From positions 41,619,079 through 41,683,078 of the forward strand of contig CM049309.1 in assembly GCA_026874595.1 (NCBI GenBank): 64,000 nucleotides of DNA. Reading direction: 5' to 3'. This document shows, in pieces, positions 50,022 through 62,297 of the stretch; positions within the stretch are counted from its first letter, which is position 1; each line of letters begins with the position of its first letter. A program made the translations under genes and the position numbers. The notes under the pieces were generated by a model. It was given only the letters and a program-made list of their open reading frames with translations, was not told the DNA's origin and searched no databases. This DNA comes from Sipunculus nudus (taxonomy: Eukaryota; Annelida; Sipuncula; Golfingiida; Sipunculidae).

Positions 50022-50128
50022 CACTGAAGAAAAACAACACTGTAACAGTTTTGTTTTTCTTCAGCGTTATACCGCTCTGGCCTAGTCTGTAGGCCATAGA
50101 GCACTTTACAACGGAGGGTAACTCTACC

Positions 50129-50177
<49 letters not shown>

Positions 50178-50253
50178 TGTTTAAGCGAAGGAATATTACT
50201 CGTTTATGTGGCATATGGAAACACTAAATACTAGCGAATATGTTAATAATATT

Positions 50254-50303
<50 letters not shown>

Positions 50304-51030
50304 AATAATAATTATTATTATTTATAATAATAATAATAATTATAATAATTTTACTGTGATCACTATAGTAATTATATTTTCTAAATTAATCACAGATCAA
50401 AGAAAATATGTTTGTTACAGGTATTAGCATTATTTTCCTAAACAATTTAGACCTGCATTTAGAACAGATGAAAAGGCCAAGACATGGATAAAAGATATTA
50501 TAAGAGTGCAACTTTAACAATAGATATTTCCAGGTGTAATGTTGTTGGAAGACAGCTCTCACATCACGCATATACAACAGGGACTGTTCTTGGCGCATTT
50601 CGTTATCTTATATACAATCATAAACACGCAATCATGACACAATACGATATAATTCAAGCAGTTTTGAATCCGATTCTAAGGTTATTTCTTTAACAATACA
50701 TATGCAGTAATACTAGGAATATACATAATTTTACAGGGTTGAAAACCCATGAACTAAAAAAAATACAACGCATTGAAGGAATTGAGGTATATATGCGCTA
50801 ACAGAGTGTCATAGTCATACCGTTGTTTAAATGCGTGACGTAGTGCTGCTTTAATATATGTTCTGGCTCTCAATGTCCCGTTGGCAATGTAATCAAATTT
50901 GGCTGTTTCTCATTGTATCGGATACCATGTTTTCAGCCGTGTTCCGCAGCCGCCACCAAGAACTATTCTGAGACCCTAGGGTCCATCTTTCTGAAACCCG
51001 GCATAATTAACGGGATCACGTGTGAACTGG
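48609..51030. other. Spacer with TA, TTA arrays and a hairpin
   Basis: A 123-codon minus-strand frame (48920-49291) has no recognised domain. (TA)n arrays lie at 49963-50016 and 50131-50174, and a (TTA)n/(TAA)n block at 50256-50345. No gene was supported. Confidence 0.45.
50024..50064. repeat. 41-nt near-perfect hairpin between two (TA)n arrays
   Basis: CTGAAGAAAAACAA (50024-50037) pairs perfectly with TTGTTTTTCTTCAG (50051-50064). A further inner stem is ACTGT/ACAGT (50039-50043 and 50045-50049). TA arrays lie on both sides, at 49963-50016 and 50131-50174. Confidence 0.85.
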
Positions 51031-51039
51031 TGCCAAAGA

Positions 51040-52110
51040 TTGGTAGCGCCACCTACACTCCTTTCTGCGTAGTGTCCATCTGTGCGTGTTTTTTTATTGT
51101 TATAATAGTCCATATCTCAGGATTGGTTCAATGCATTTGGCTGAAAATATGCATATTCATAGATCTTGGATACCTCCACCACGTAGTCAAGACTGATGCA
51201 CCATCTGCAATCGTTTTCGGGTGGCGTTCATCCTTGCGTTTGTTTAGGTTTAAAATCACTCTTATCTCAAGATTGGTTCAATGAATCGGCCTGAAATGTG
51301 GCCCATCTATCTTGGATAGCTTTCTCGTACACATGACAGGTGGAGCCATCACGTATTCGCAGAATAAATCCATGCATTTAAGTCAGGAATGTTTCGACGA
51401 ATCCCCCAGACCAGAAATTTCGCATGTCGCTAGATCATTGATATCTTAATCTCGTTCACATGGTAGCACCTGGTGGTGCCAATAACAATCGTTTTTGCGT
51501 AGCCTCTGTATTGGGTGAAAACTGCACATATCACAGGAGTGGATGTATGTATCAGCCTGAATTTTACACGTTTTCTGTCTTGTAGAGCTTTGTGGTAGAC
51601 ATGACAGGTGACGCCACCTACAGTCCAGTTTTCGTAGAATATATTGATGCCCTTTTCTCAGAAGTGGTTTGGCGTATCGGCCTGAAATTGTGAATACGGA
51701 CAGATTGGGTAGATCTCTCGTATACAAGACTGGTGGTGCCACCTTAAATCACGTATTTGTTGAATAGATTCAGGCATTTCAGGAGTAATTTGATGTATCT
51801 GCCTAAAAATCAGCATGTCCAAATGTTTTGCATTACTTTGTCTTTCATACACGACTTGTGGCGCCACCTACAATCAGTTTCCTCTGGCGTCCATCTGTAG
51901 GTCTTTTTTTGGTGAAAATCATACATATTTCAGGAGTGGTCGAATATCCATCAAACTTGGATAGTTCCTCATATAAAAAACAAGTGGCGCCATAAAATTT
52001 ATTAAATACGTTTATACATTTATCTCGGGATTGGTTTGACGTATCGACCTACGATCTTGCATGTCCATAGTTACGTGTCGGGTACACGTAACTAGTGGTG
52101 CCACCTACCA
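51040..52110. repeat. Palindrome-bearing tandem array, ~110-165 bp period
   Basis: Degenerate GGTGGCGCCACC cores lie near 51043, 51173, 51340, 51466, 51606, 51733, 51857, 51983 and 52093. Between cores a common layout recurs: CGTATT/GCGT-type phrase, CATTTCTCAGGA-type phrase, GTGGTTTGATGTATCGGCCT, CATGTCCAT and CTCGTATACA. Substitutions and indels are many, so the array is old. The overlapping short ORFs on both strands are translations of the repeat. Confidence 0.75.
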
Positions 52111-52482
52111 TATTTTTTTTTTGTTTTGTCAATCCGTGCGTCTAAGGATACTTGACATTCTCTGATGCCAAAAATTTTTAGGGCTGTCACGTCAGGAGAT
52201 ATTCCATGCCTCACTTTATCCATGCATGTCTCAGTGATTCGGCGGATACCTCTAGTCGCGTGCGTAATCATAGACCATTTATCTAAGGGGGAACGGACAA
52301 ATTCATCATCTGGTATTTTATTTAGACATTTTTAGGGATTATGAAATAATTATTAAATAAGTTTTGCAAGTCATGTACATATATAGCAAAGTCTATATAA
52401 ACATATATATATACACACAGTCTAATAAAGGTCATTGCTCGCACCAAGCAACCTTTCTACCAAGCAAACATAGCAAGTGTTA
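52111..52482. other. Spacer, nothing recognised
   Basis: AT-rich DNA between the palindrome array and the MITE. Confidence 0.4.
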
Positions 52483-52791
52483 GGCCAAAAAAAATAAAAG
52501 GTATGGTTCTCAGGCACCGCCCGCATCAATTTTAACCCCCCGCATCAAACATTTTTATTTTGATTTTCATCATTCAAGAAGGTAAAATAATACAATTTCC
52601 ATACGATTTTCTTTGTTATGTAGTGCTTTTACCTGTTTAGCAAGAAGAAACCTGTCATTTACATGCTTTTCCCTGATCATATGAAATTTTATCGAAACAT
52701 ACAAAAAAAAGGTCCAAAATAAAATACCGCCCGCCCGCATTGATTTCTGAAAAAAAGTGCCTGAGAACCATACCCTTTTATTTTTTTGGCC
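52483..52791. mobile_element. PIF/Harbinger-like MITE, copy 3 (best preserved)
   Basis: A 309-bp element. The left end reads GGCCAAAAAAAATAAAAGG then TATGGTTCTCAGGCACCG. The right end, reverse-complemented, reads GGCCAAAAAAATAAAAGGG then TATGGTTCTCAGGCAC, so the inverted repeats match over about 34 bases. TTA flanks both sides (52480-52482 and 52792-52794). There is no ORF; it must depend on a Harbinger transposase elsewhere. Confidence 0.88.
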
Positions 52792-52794
52792 TTA

Positions 52795-55650
52795 CGGGAT
52801 TAACTTTAAAGCCTATATGTGCGCTGGTGCCCCGTATACTATCGTAGCCTGATATAAAAAGCAGTAACGATCAAAGCCCGGTTTGACACAGATGATGTTA
52901 TTTATGCCCATACAAAAGTGTCGGGTTGTCTTTTAACGGCACATAAGTGTGTACAGGTAATCAGGAGTGTCAACAAGTCAAGTCGGAGAGTCATTTGTAT
53001 CAGTGTTAGCACAGGGCTGTCCTTGCCAGGCCGTACCTTCACTCAACCCACCTGTATGTTAACACAACTGCTTTAACAACGATAATTAACCTGATAGTGA
53101 AGGCAGATCCATTTCTGTTCAAGGGGGTCCGTAACTAACAAGGTTAATGTTGCACTGTTCAACATTGCACTCTATAAGTACTCTATAAGTGATCTTTAAA
53201 TGGGCATGTGAAGCTACTGAAGTACACTGTTCATGAAAAAGCTACCTGAAAGAGCTGATGTTCGATGTTTAACTCATGGAGAACCTCGTATAGAACGTGC
53301 ATGGTTAACGTTACAATGTTAAAACACTGTAATATAATTCAATACGTATACATATCATGTTTAATCCAATGCCATCAGATCACAATGACAAAGAGAATAG
53401 ACATTTCCACTTCACCAGCGCCACCTGCCGGTAAGGACTGGCACTGAGTGTTCGGGTCCACAATACTGACAAAAAAGCTCACATTTTATCATTTAAAAGG
53501 TTGAAAATTAAATTTTACATCATATTAATAGTCATTCCCGTCGGATTATCAATAAGCATCATGATATAAACCAGCATTAATTTGCTGACATCAATATCTG
53601 AATGTGCCACCCTGCCTCTGGAGTCAATACTGTTCCTCGTGGATATCGTCATAAGATTTTGTCTTATAACAACGTTTGTTTATACCCTTCATCAATTCAA
53701 CGTCTAAGACTTGGACTAATTTCACTTTAGAGCCTAAATTGTATACATATCCGTTATTGCCTCAGCGAGGAGGGAAAGTGTTCATCTCCGTTCGTGTGTG
53801 TATTTGTTCACGACCAAACTCGCGCAACCAAGAAGACAATCTCATGACATGTTCAGGGCGTTTGGCGAATGGGCCAAACAAGAAGCAATATGACTTTGGT
53901 GTGGATCCGGCACGTGATCCTAATTCAGGAACGTCATCAAGATATATTCACAAATGTACAGTCACTTATGCACGAATGAACATTGGGATATGGGCCGAAT
54001 AAGTGAATACAAACACGCGTTTGTGAATATCCACATGGCGGAGGCTTGCATTCCCTATAATGCAAATTTCTAGTTCAAATATTATTTTCTATCAGATGTG
54101 ATATCATAATGCAAATAAGACAAAAATGGAAGCAAACAGAAACTTTACCATGAAAATATCTACAAACTGATATAAATATGACTCCCCCACCCAAGTTTGA
54201 TCAAATATATACTATATAGCAAATGTCGTAATTGCATCGGAGTACGACAGTTGTGAACAACAGATACCGTCACCGTATACACGCATAACCGGCTACTGCC
54301 CGGGTTTTAATTTTAGAGACTGTTCATTTATTAGATGAGCGAATCTTCTCAGAATATTATTACTTCGAGCCCGACCCCCTCTTGGGCGGACACCCCGCTG
54401 TTACGGAAAAATAGACGGTGACTGTCCGAACCAGGGGTTTCACTGTTTTCACTAAAAAAAGTTTGAACGTAATTTTATATATTTTATAACTGTACATTCA
54501 GTCTAAGGACCATCAAATTGTGTCAGTGCTTCAAACTTGTTACTATTAATGTTGTTGTTATAATCATTATTAATACTAATATTATTATTATCATCATCAT
54601 CATCATCATCATTATTATCATATATTTTTTTACTATTATTGATATTATTATCATTATTACTTATTGCAGTAGTTTTCTTTTCCCTATTGTTTACACGATC
54701 ACTTTGGACTGTGAATGCACCGGGTTAAATCATGACTTTTATGCACAGAGCGTTCCTGGTGTGTTCCGTTTGTTGCCAAGTTCTGTTCAACGAGACACCC
54801 GCTATTGTGGTTGTCGGCTTCATTTATCAAGACTAATCCTTTATCTAAAGCTATCAAAATGCAATATGTGACAGGAGACCTCCCGGTCCGTGTGAGGTCC
54901 GGGATAATGGCAGAGAGGGACATGTGCCGGCATTAACGTCTCCACTCATATACCCTCAATAAGAAAGGTTTGATCCCCGGGACAAAATGCGGCGCGCGGC
55001 ATGTCTGCGCGGGTTCCTGCGGCCAACCATCACGTACAAAACCTATGTGCACCAGTACTGAAGTGCTGGTCAGTGAGAAGCATGTATACTCCTAAACTAT
55101 ACATTGGCAGTAACAACACTCAGAATGTTCTAAATAGCTCTAATATATCTGTCAAATTGTCACAGTTCGCACAATACACCTTGGGAAGTTCTCACAAGAA
55201 GCATTATCACACGCCCCATATATATTACACTGTACTTTCGATCTATAAAGCCGTCCAAGATTCTATGGACTTTCTTCAGTATGGTTCTATTATGAAAAGT
55301 ATAGCCTTATTTTTATTCTTTCGCATATATGATGAAATAATACAAAGGCGAAGATGTAATAATAATAATAATAATTATGATAATAAGCAAATGGAGCATT
55401 GAGAGACGGTCCTTCTAAAAAAAAACATATTTAAATATATGTTTTCTAAAAAGCAATTTAATATGTTTAGGAAGATGTGATCTCATTGAATGAAATGTAA
55501 AAATCACAGGTAAGATGGCATTATCACATGTTTTTAAAGACTGTATTATAAAATAACGTGTATCCCCTTTTGCGCCAGGTCGGTGTGATCCTTTGTCCTG
55601 CTGAAAACCTATAAATTTTCCTTACATATACCTACATACACAATACACGA

Positions 55651-55688
<38 letters not shown>

Positions 55689-56880
55689 TAATAATAATAA
55701 TAACAATAATAATAATAATAAAATTATGAAACAGCAAAAGGAGCACTTAGCGACGGCCTTTCTAACAACACCGGAAATCTTTCTAAGAAACCATCGATGT
55801 GACAATTACATGTTTTGTTGTACTACTTCTACTTCAAAATATATGAAGAACCTGTGTGCGCATATATACAACCCGTGCTGCAAGCTTACCAATTGATAAT
55901 ATAAGAAGAAAGGGTTGAAACGTGTAATGTAATGTAGCAACAACGCTTGATATTTGTAGTTAAGAAAAGACAGACAAAGACGGCACATAATTACACACAG
56001 ACATGGTAAACCATAAATTCCTATGATATTGCACCTATAGATATATGATAATAATAATAATATATTGTTACTACCATTACTATTGCTAGGAGTAACTGTA
56101 CCATTATACCTATAGCATTATTATTAGAAGTGTAAACGTTAAGTTAAACGCTCCGGTTATATATGTTGTGGTAAGCGATGTGTATCTTCTCGTTAAATTT
56201 CAGCCCACGGGGCACTTCAGCTTGTATATACTGACAAGGTGTACGGGTATAGTAACCTAATCCCGCCAAAATGATACATGTTCATAACCGTGTGGCGCCA
56301 AGTCCACAAGCGAATCCCAACCTGCCCAACCCGGAACTATAAACTGGTAACAGACCACACAACGACCCGTTACCTCACAAATTAACGCCCCCTGCTTGCC
56401 CTGTTGACTGAAAGCTAAGCGGGATATACGTATATTACGGTATATACCAGGCCGGGAGCCAGGGAGACTCATTTTGTACAGGCATGACCCTCCAGTCACT
56501 GTTCAAGCTAGTGCACGCACACACATCCACGATTAAAATTGATTCAATAAGCACGCACACACACAAATGTGAATAAGAAATACAGAATAACTCCCACCAC
56601 TGCAATGAATTTCTACAATAAACACACGACTAAAATATATATACATATATATATATATATATATGAGAAGATCTGTTATATTCATATGTCTGTTACTCTT
56701 AAAAATGTGTCCCTATATGGTGTATATATATTGACGGGATATGTTTTGCTTTTAATACAGGGCTATGGAAGACAGAGTAATTAAGACATGAGAACCCCCC
56801 CCCCTGACACACACACATACACATATAAATGTTTATATATTATTATTATAATATATGACACACTTAAAATTTGGTTTCAG
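52795..56880. other. Spacer or intron, no recognised gene
   Basis: A CTCF-like GCGCCACCTGCCGG lies at 53418-53431. The segment 53760-53940 resembles a widely dispersed repeat (GACAATCTCATGACATGT, then AGCAATATGACTTTGGTGTG, then GATCC). A SINE-like head may lie at 54880-54990 (TGGCAGAGAGG, then GGTTTGATCCCC). Trinucleotide tracts lie at about 54565-54660 (ATT/ATC) and 55650-55720 (AAT), and a (TA)n at 56637-56664. Part may be intron of the gene whose exon begins at 56881. Confidence 0.45.
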
Positions 56881-56942
56881 GCATGGGCCCGCAGGTTTGG
56901 ACGGCATGCAGCACTTGGAGGAACTCTGCACCTTTACATGAA
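56881..56942 (+). CDS. Probable internal exon of an unrecognised gene
   Basis: A 62-base segment lies between an acceptor (TTTGGTTTCAG, ending 56880) and a consensus donor (GTGAGTATAT at 56943). It is about 58% GC in AT-rich surroundings. If it joins the exon at 61534, its frame is phase-1 in and phase-0 out, giving MGPQVWTACSTWRNSAPLHE after a split codon. All three frames lack an early stop except near the end, so the frame rests on the downstream exon. Protein family unknown. A pogo-like MITE begins 12 bases after the exon. Confidence 0.45.
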
Positions 56943-56953
56943 GTGAGTATATA

Positions 56954-57128
56954 CAGTGGAACCTGTCTGAAAAACCATCTGTCTAGTAAGACCACCTGTC
57001 AATTAACTTAAGATGAAACGTTAACCGAAAGCTTTCACATTGGTATTACTGATCTGTCTCATAAGATCCCCTGTGCATTAAGACCCTCGGCCAGTCCAAT
57101 GCGTGGTCTTGTTACACAGGTTTCATTG
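56954..57128. mobile_element. Tc1/mariner (pogo/Tigger-like) MITE
   Basis: The left end CAGTGGAACCTGT follows TA. The right end, reverse-complemented, is CAATGAAACCTGTGTAACAA. The ends agree over about 25 bases with mismatches, and AAGACCAC occurs in both. CAGTGGAACCTG with a TA target is typical of pogo/Tigger-type elements. It lies inside the putative intron, close to the splice donor. Confidence 0.6.
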
Positions 57129-57326
57129 GCGTACCCGGGGGGGTGGGGGGGGGGGGGACGATCCGGACCCCCTCCTTTTGAGCCGCAGCATTTTTTGTCA
57201 GGGTTTTAAACCAATTTTTTGGGCCTTGATTCCTCCCTTTCTGGACAAGGACATCTTTTCTTAGGTTTCCTTATTAATCTACCTGGGTTGGACCCTCCCC
57301 TTTCCAAATCCTGGATCCGCCCCTGG
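57124..57326. mobile_element. Possible hAT-like MITE abutting the pogo element
   Basis: The left end CATTGGCGTACCCGGG overlaps the pogo right end. The right end CTGGATCCGCCCCTG, reverse-complemented, is CAGGGGCGGATCCAG, similar to the left end. The interior has long G runs and CTTTCC/CCTCC blocks. The pairing is imperfect and no 8-bp duplication was found, so the boundaries are tentative. Confidence 0.35.
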
Positions 57327-57329
57327 GTT

Positions 57330-57727
57330 ACACTTTCTTATCTAGAGAACCGATGGTTGTGTGAGACGAACGTGCTGCAGCGCGTCGCTGTGCTATACCC
57401 ATGTCACTCTGGTCGACCAAAGAGAGCTTGTATAAAATTGCATTACCATGGTTAATTTGGTGTAACCTGTATTGGAAATCATGTCACCTTGTTATGTCTT
57501 ATTTTTGCAAATAATCTTGTTGTGGCACATTTATGTAAAGGTATGTTTCCACTGAGTACATTTACAGAGACGTACGCTGTGTTATCCTTTCTCTGCAGGT
57601 ACATACTTTCGCAAGCGAGGACGTATATATATACAAACTGAACTTTGTAGAGCTGGTTTCAAAGTTTGTTTATGGGTGTGTGTGTGTGTGGGGGGGGGGG
57701 CGTAAATGTATGCATGTATATATAATA

Positions 57728-57778
<51 letters not shown>

Positions 57779-58655
57779 GTGGGGGCATTTTCCGGCTAAG
57801 ACCTCCAATTGGGGGTTTACACTAGCTGGCTCACAGCATGCTAATTTGCTTAAAATTGGTTTCGGTTACAGTATACGTGTCTTGGATTATAGACTGTCTG
57901 AAGAATTCTGACTTGTTTATTGACATAACTAGAGTATTAAACATTGTGTACTATAACAAAACGTCTGGGGGGGGGGGGTATGATGGTTTAACACACAAGG
58001 GTAAATTCTTGCAAGCCAACGTCAAAACGAAAGGATTTAAAGTTCACATGATGCAATATGATATACTTGCCTAAATATAACAACAATGCTCGAAAACGAG
58101 GAAATATGTGCAGGAGAAAAGCGGCTTCAACCTGGTGTTTGTGTGGGTCAAAGCGAGGGAGGAAATGCACTTTGCGGTTGAGTGTTATTCGCTTGGGCCA
58201 ACATTACATGTCCACGCCGATATCTCTTGTGTATATATAACGTATATGCCGTTATGCAATTCTAATGTACCTAACGCGAACAGCAAAAACACTCTTTCCA
58301 CTAACTGCCCCATGCAGTATAAGCTCAAATTACAACATTCGGGCGTTATATTCACGTCATCTAATGGTATATAATAAGGACCGAAAGAATAAGGTTACAA
58401 ATAGTTTATTTTCAGAATGACTCAGAATGGTGGGGACAGTTATTACTCCTACAGATAAACATAAGTGAGAAAATTTTGACACATTCATACATTCAAGGCT
58501 CATTAAAATACCAAAAACAATTAACTTTGTGGTGTGACAGCTATATTTCTTGAAATATTTACTATATCCTGTAAAAAAATATCTGCACGTTGCACACAGA
58601 CATATACAGCGACTTTTAGGGACTTGAATTCAAAAAAATATTTATGGATACGTGT
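57330..58655. other. Spacer, probably intron
   Basis: Contains a (TA)n array at about 57730-57775 and G runs at about 57689 and 57967. No exon was recognised. Confidence 0.4.
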
Positions 58656-58657
58656 TA

Positions 58658-59170
58658 AGGCCGGCATACATGTTGCGACCCGATTCAACTCAACTGGTTT
58701 GATAAATTTTAGTCTAGAAAATAGTATTCGATGTCCTGTGATATACACTATATATTCTACATCCGTGAACATGAAGCATATTGATATTATGCTGACATTG
58801 TACTGGTGACATTGGCTATACAGATCTATATTCATATATAATGCGCGCAAAGTGCTCATGTAATGTAGCCTATATTGCTGTCTTTCTCTGCACCATACGA
58901 TTTTGGCCAAGAAGATCACATGACCGAGGTACTCATGTGATTAGAGACGTGGATGTGATTGGTTGCTGACTGTACTTCTGAACGACGCGACTCAACTGGA
59001 CACGATTTTTTCTGACACTGCCAGAAACCAAAAACTGACGCCGACTGGTGCCGATTCTGGTTGAGTCGGGTCGTTTTCGCGCATACACTTTGTGACGCGA
59101 CTCAACTCGACTCAACTAAACAGTTTTTGACCTGTTGAGTTGAGTCGGGTCGCAACGTGTATGCCGGCCT
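58658..59170. mobile_element. 513-bp MITE with ~40-bp inverted repeats
   Basis: The left end AGGCCGGCATACATGTTGCG continues ACCCGATTCAACTCAACTGG. The right end, reverse-complemented, reads AGGCCGGCATACACGTTGCG then ACCCGACTCAACTCAACAGG. It is flanked by TTA on both sides (58655-58657 and 59171-59173), so it is probably another PIF/Harbinger derivative. Sub-terminal GACGCGACTCAACT repeats lie at 58983 and 59094 with further GTTGAGTCGGGTCG copies. It has no transposase. The nested 91- and 132-codon frames are not genes. Confidence 0.85.
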
Positions 59171-59173
59171 TTA

Positions 59174-59551
59174 CATGCACGTCATCAGCTGACTGCATAA
59201 AACAAACATATTCTTACTTTCTGGACTTCGCGATATATTTATAGTTTTCCTTGTGTATATTTTATGTATTGTAATTTTGAGTTATAAAATGTAACCTTAT
59301 TTAAAAATATTTTTTGTATATAAAATTTGAGGTATAAAAATAAACCTTATTTAACCTGAAAACCAGGTTTTATTTATGATATTGAAATAAAGAATGAAAA
59401 ATGCTGCTGCTTACGTAATTCCATTCCATTCAACAGGATGCTCCCCCAATTCATGAGTGTAATGAAGGAATATAGGAAACAGAAAAATCAGTCAGACGTG
59501 AATGGGCGGTGTTCAAGGATGTTATATAGCCGCGTCACATCCTGTGCCAAG

Positions 59552-59635
<84 letters not shown>

Positions 59636-61533
59636 AGCGCTTTACGTCATGTCATAATACACTGTGTCCTGAAAGGAACACGCCCACGTCAAGCCAATCA
59701 TGAATGCATTACAATGTCTTTGCACAGTGAAAATGCTCCCCGGGCATTTCAGATGAAATTATAAAAATGCACCATTCATTCAATTCCTATTGTATGTCAT
59801 ATGATGTATGTCCCTGGCATTCGATCAAGTTCGTCGGACGCAGAGAACCAAGTATTGAAAGTCACAACCCCATGCACTCCCACACAGTGCATGGTATGCC
59901 AGGAAATGTTCGTCTTTAAATGTTCGTCCGTTCGCCCCTTAATTATTTAAGTCATATATCTATGTTTATGTGTCATAGGTCCATATGCTTCCTTGTACGA
60001 GTTACAATTATATTGAAGACCTTGTGTGTTTTTTTACATGTTTTTACATTGTATAATCGTATATGTTTATCAGACTGAGAACAGTCTGAGAACAACTGAG
60101 AACATTAAATTACCCACTGAAAGCGTTAATTAGAAAAAAAATCTTGGAACATGGAAGGGGGACACATTCTATAACCAAGTTTGGTACCCGAACAGTTTTT
60201 TCCCTCTTCACCGTACGGGCCTGGTGCACGTGTGTGTGCGTGCGTGTGTGTTAACACCAGCTGGGATATGAGAGTTTACACCGTGTCCTGTGACTGGGAC
60301 AAAATACATCAATGTTTTACATGATAGATAATAAAAAAACTCAGTAACAACAGTGCCTTCAGCAACATCCCACACTGAGGCCCTGTGTTTCATCTTAACA
60401 TATAATGTGCAACATTGTACCGGCTGTTGATGTTTTTGTACGGGTTACCCTGCATCCCCATATGTCGACAGAAGGAACACGTCACGTGGGCGGGTTTGAA
60501 CGTCACAATTCATGCAGAGGGCGCCTGACCTGCTCGAGTTCAGTGGAATATCAAACAGTTCTGTGAAAGGCTGCCCTCAACACTGTGACAGCTACACTGC
60601 AGCTTATTTAACCAAACATAATAACAATAAACAAGGAAGCAGGGGCCGCACAGAGCAGTTATTGACTGCTTCCATGTACCAACCCTGGATGGTTGTGTGT
60701 AATTTTGTTCACGGCATGAACTACATATATACCCGCATATATACGGGAACTTCCTGTGCTGACATGTGTGATGTAAAAATCAGAGGACATAGAAGTGCAT
60801 TTTAAAGTTTTACTCCAGAAATTTTCATTGGTAAAATTCATATAAGGTAATAGACGATTAAGAAAGTTAGTTACCATATAATTAGTGTAGTTGTAAATGC
60901 AAATTTAACAAAGAGAGAAAGAGAGAGCAATTAAGTGCCCGTATACGCAATAAGACACTCAGGCTTCGGGCTAAATGAGAAAAATTAATGATCAATCGAG
61001 GTATAATTTTTTTCCTCTCAGAGAATTTTCCACTAGTATTCCATATTCATAGATATATACACTTTCTTTATTGATTTACAACACAATTGAATATTTGTTA
61101 CATCTTTATACTTCTGTACTTATACTTTCTCTGAAATAAACCTTGTATAATTACTGACACAGCGTTTACCGATTAATATAATTTGAAATATAAATTTAAC
61201 ACACACTAAAATAGGCATATCGTGGGTGGTTACCCTGTTAATTTTCTAGCCTCTCTCTCTCTCTCTCTCTCGGTTGGTTGTGTACCGGGGGCATATGCTG
61301 AACGAGAGTCAAACAATCCTCATAATATACAGGTTGCTAACTTATCCATCTATGAAATCGTCAATTAGTCGCGGCTTTTCTTTAAGGTCATCCATGCATG
61401 TCGTAATTGCGCTTTCGATTAAAGGTTTGTGTAAAAGGAAGGGGAAAAGTTAACCCAGATTATACGGCTGTATAGCTGGGTCAGCTGATTCTCGTAATCG
61501 GGATTATATTTAATAATTGTTTCTCCCTTACAG
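59174..61533. other. Spacer, probably intron
   Basis: A long (TA)n array at 59556-59632 and a (CT)n at about 61252-61270. A 97-codon frame at 60512-60805 (starting MQRAPDLLEF) has fairly normal amino-acid composition but no recognised domain and no clear splice signals. Confidence 0.4.
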
Positions 61534-61653
61534 GCGCACATGAAAGAGTCTGCCAGTGACTTCATCGAGTTAGTCAATCACACTGGGTATAGTATGAGAG
61601 AACATGCAGATGCGCGTGTGGAGAGCCGGGCTGACCAGAACCTATGGTTATAA
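61534..61653 (+). CDS. Probable terminal exon of the unrecognised gene
   Basis: It follows a good acceptor (TTGTTTCTCCCTTACAG, ending 61533). The phase-0 frame reads 39 codons, AHMKESASDFIELVNHTGYS ... ADQNLWL, then TAA at 61651-61653. The codons are GC-mixed and the residues are typical of a soluble protein. GC is clearly above the surrounding DNA. It fits in frame after the exon at 56881-56942, giving a C-terminal stretch of about 60 residues. No family is recognised. It could still be a chance frame or a different gene. Confidence 0.5.
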   Translation, partial: AHMKESASDFIELVNHTGYSMREHADARVESRADQNLWL

Positions 61654-62297
61654 AAACGTCCCTGCGTGTGTGTGTGTGTATATATATATATATATTAATC
61701 TACTGTTTTTTTAATTAACAACTGCTAAGGTGCTCTTATTTATACCATTTCAATCAGACAGTCTTACCTAAGAGTGCATGCAACAACACTCAGTCTTACC
61801 TGATTACGTAGTAGTAAAATCTCTGACAAAATTTTATTTCTCTGTCTGTGTACAATTACACAAACACATATGTATATATATATAAATATAAATGTTTGAT
61901 ATCATATACATCCGATCTTTTATGCTAAAACGGATAAAATGAACTTACTAAACTCAATCACCATCACTGAAATCATAACGCATGATGGTGTTAATGATGA
62001 TGGTAGTGATGAAGTTGATGATGGTGATGATGGGGTGGATGATGATGTTGATGTACGTGTAGTGCTGCGTGTAGCACCTATCAACCTTTATAGTCTTTAT
62101 GTATTAAAAAATACATCATTCACATGTATATATTGTATGTACAAGGCTGTGCGTTTTGCATATATTAGAATACATAATATTATAATTATTACAACAAAAA
62201 CATAAATCTCAAGGATTGTCTTTATTTGGGTTAAATATTTTGTGTTACTGCCCTTTACTCTGCTAAACTTAATGCAACAAGTTATATATATATGTCA
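61654..62297. other. Possible 3' UTR then spacer
   Basis: A GT/TA microsatellite (61665-61696) and a GATGATGGT-rich tract (61980-62055) that gives an artefactual Asp-rich frame. No classical AATAAA was found close to the stop codon. Confidence 0.4.

Noticed and set aside
60512-60805. 97-codon frame between the two putative exons
   Set aside because: Composition is reasonable, but no splice signals or recognised domain support it as an exon.
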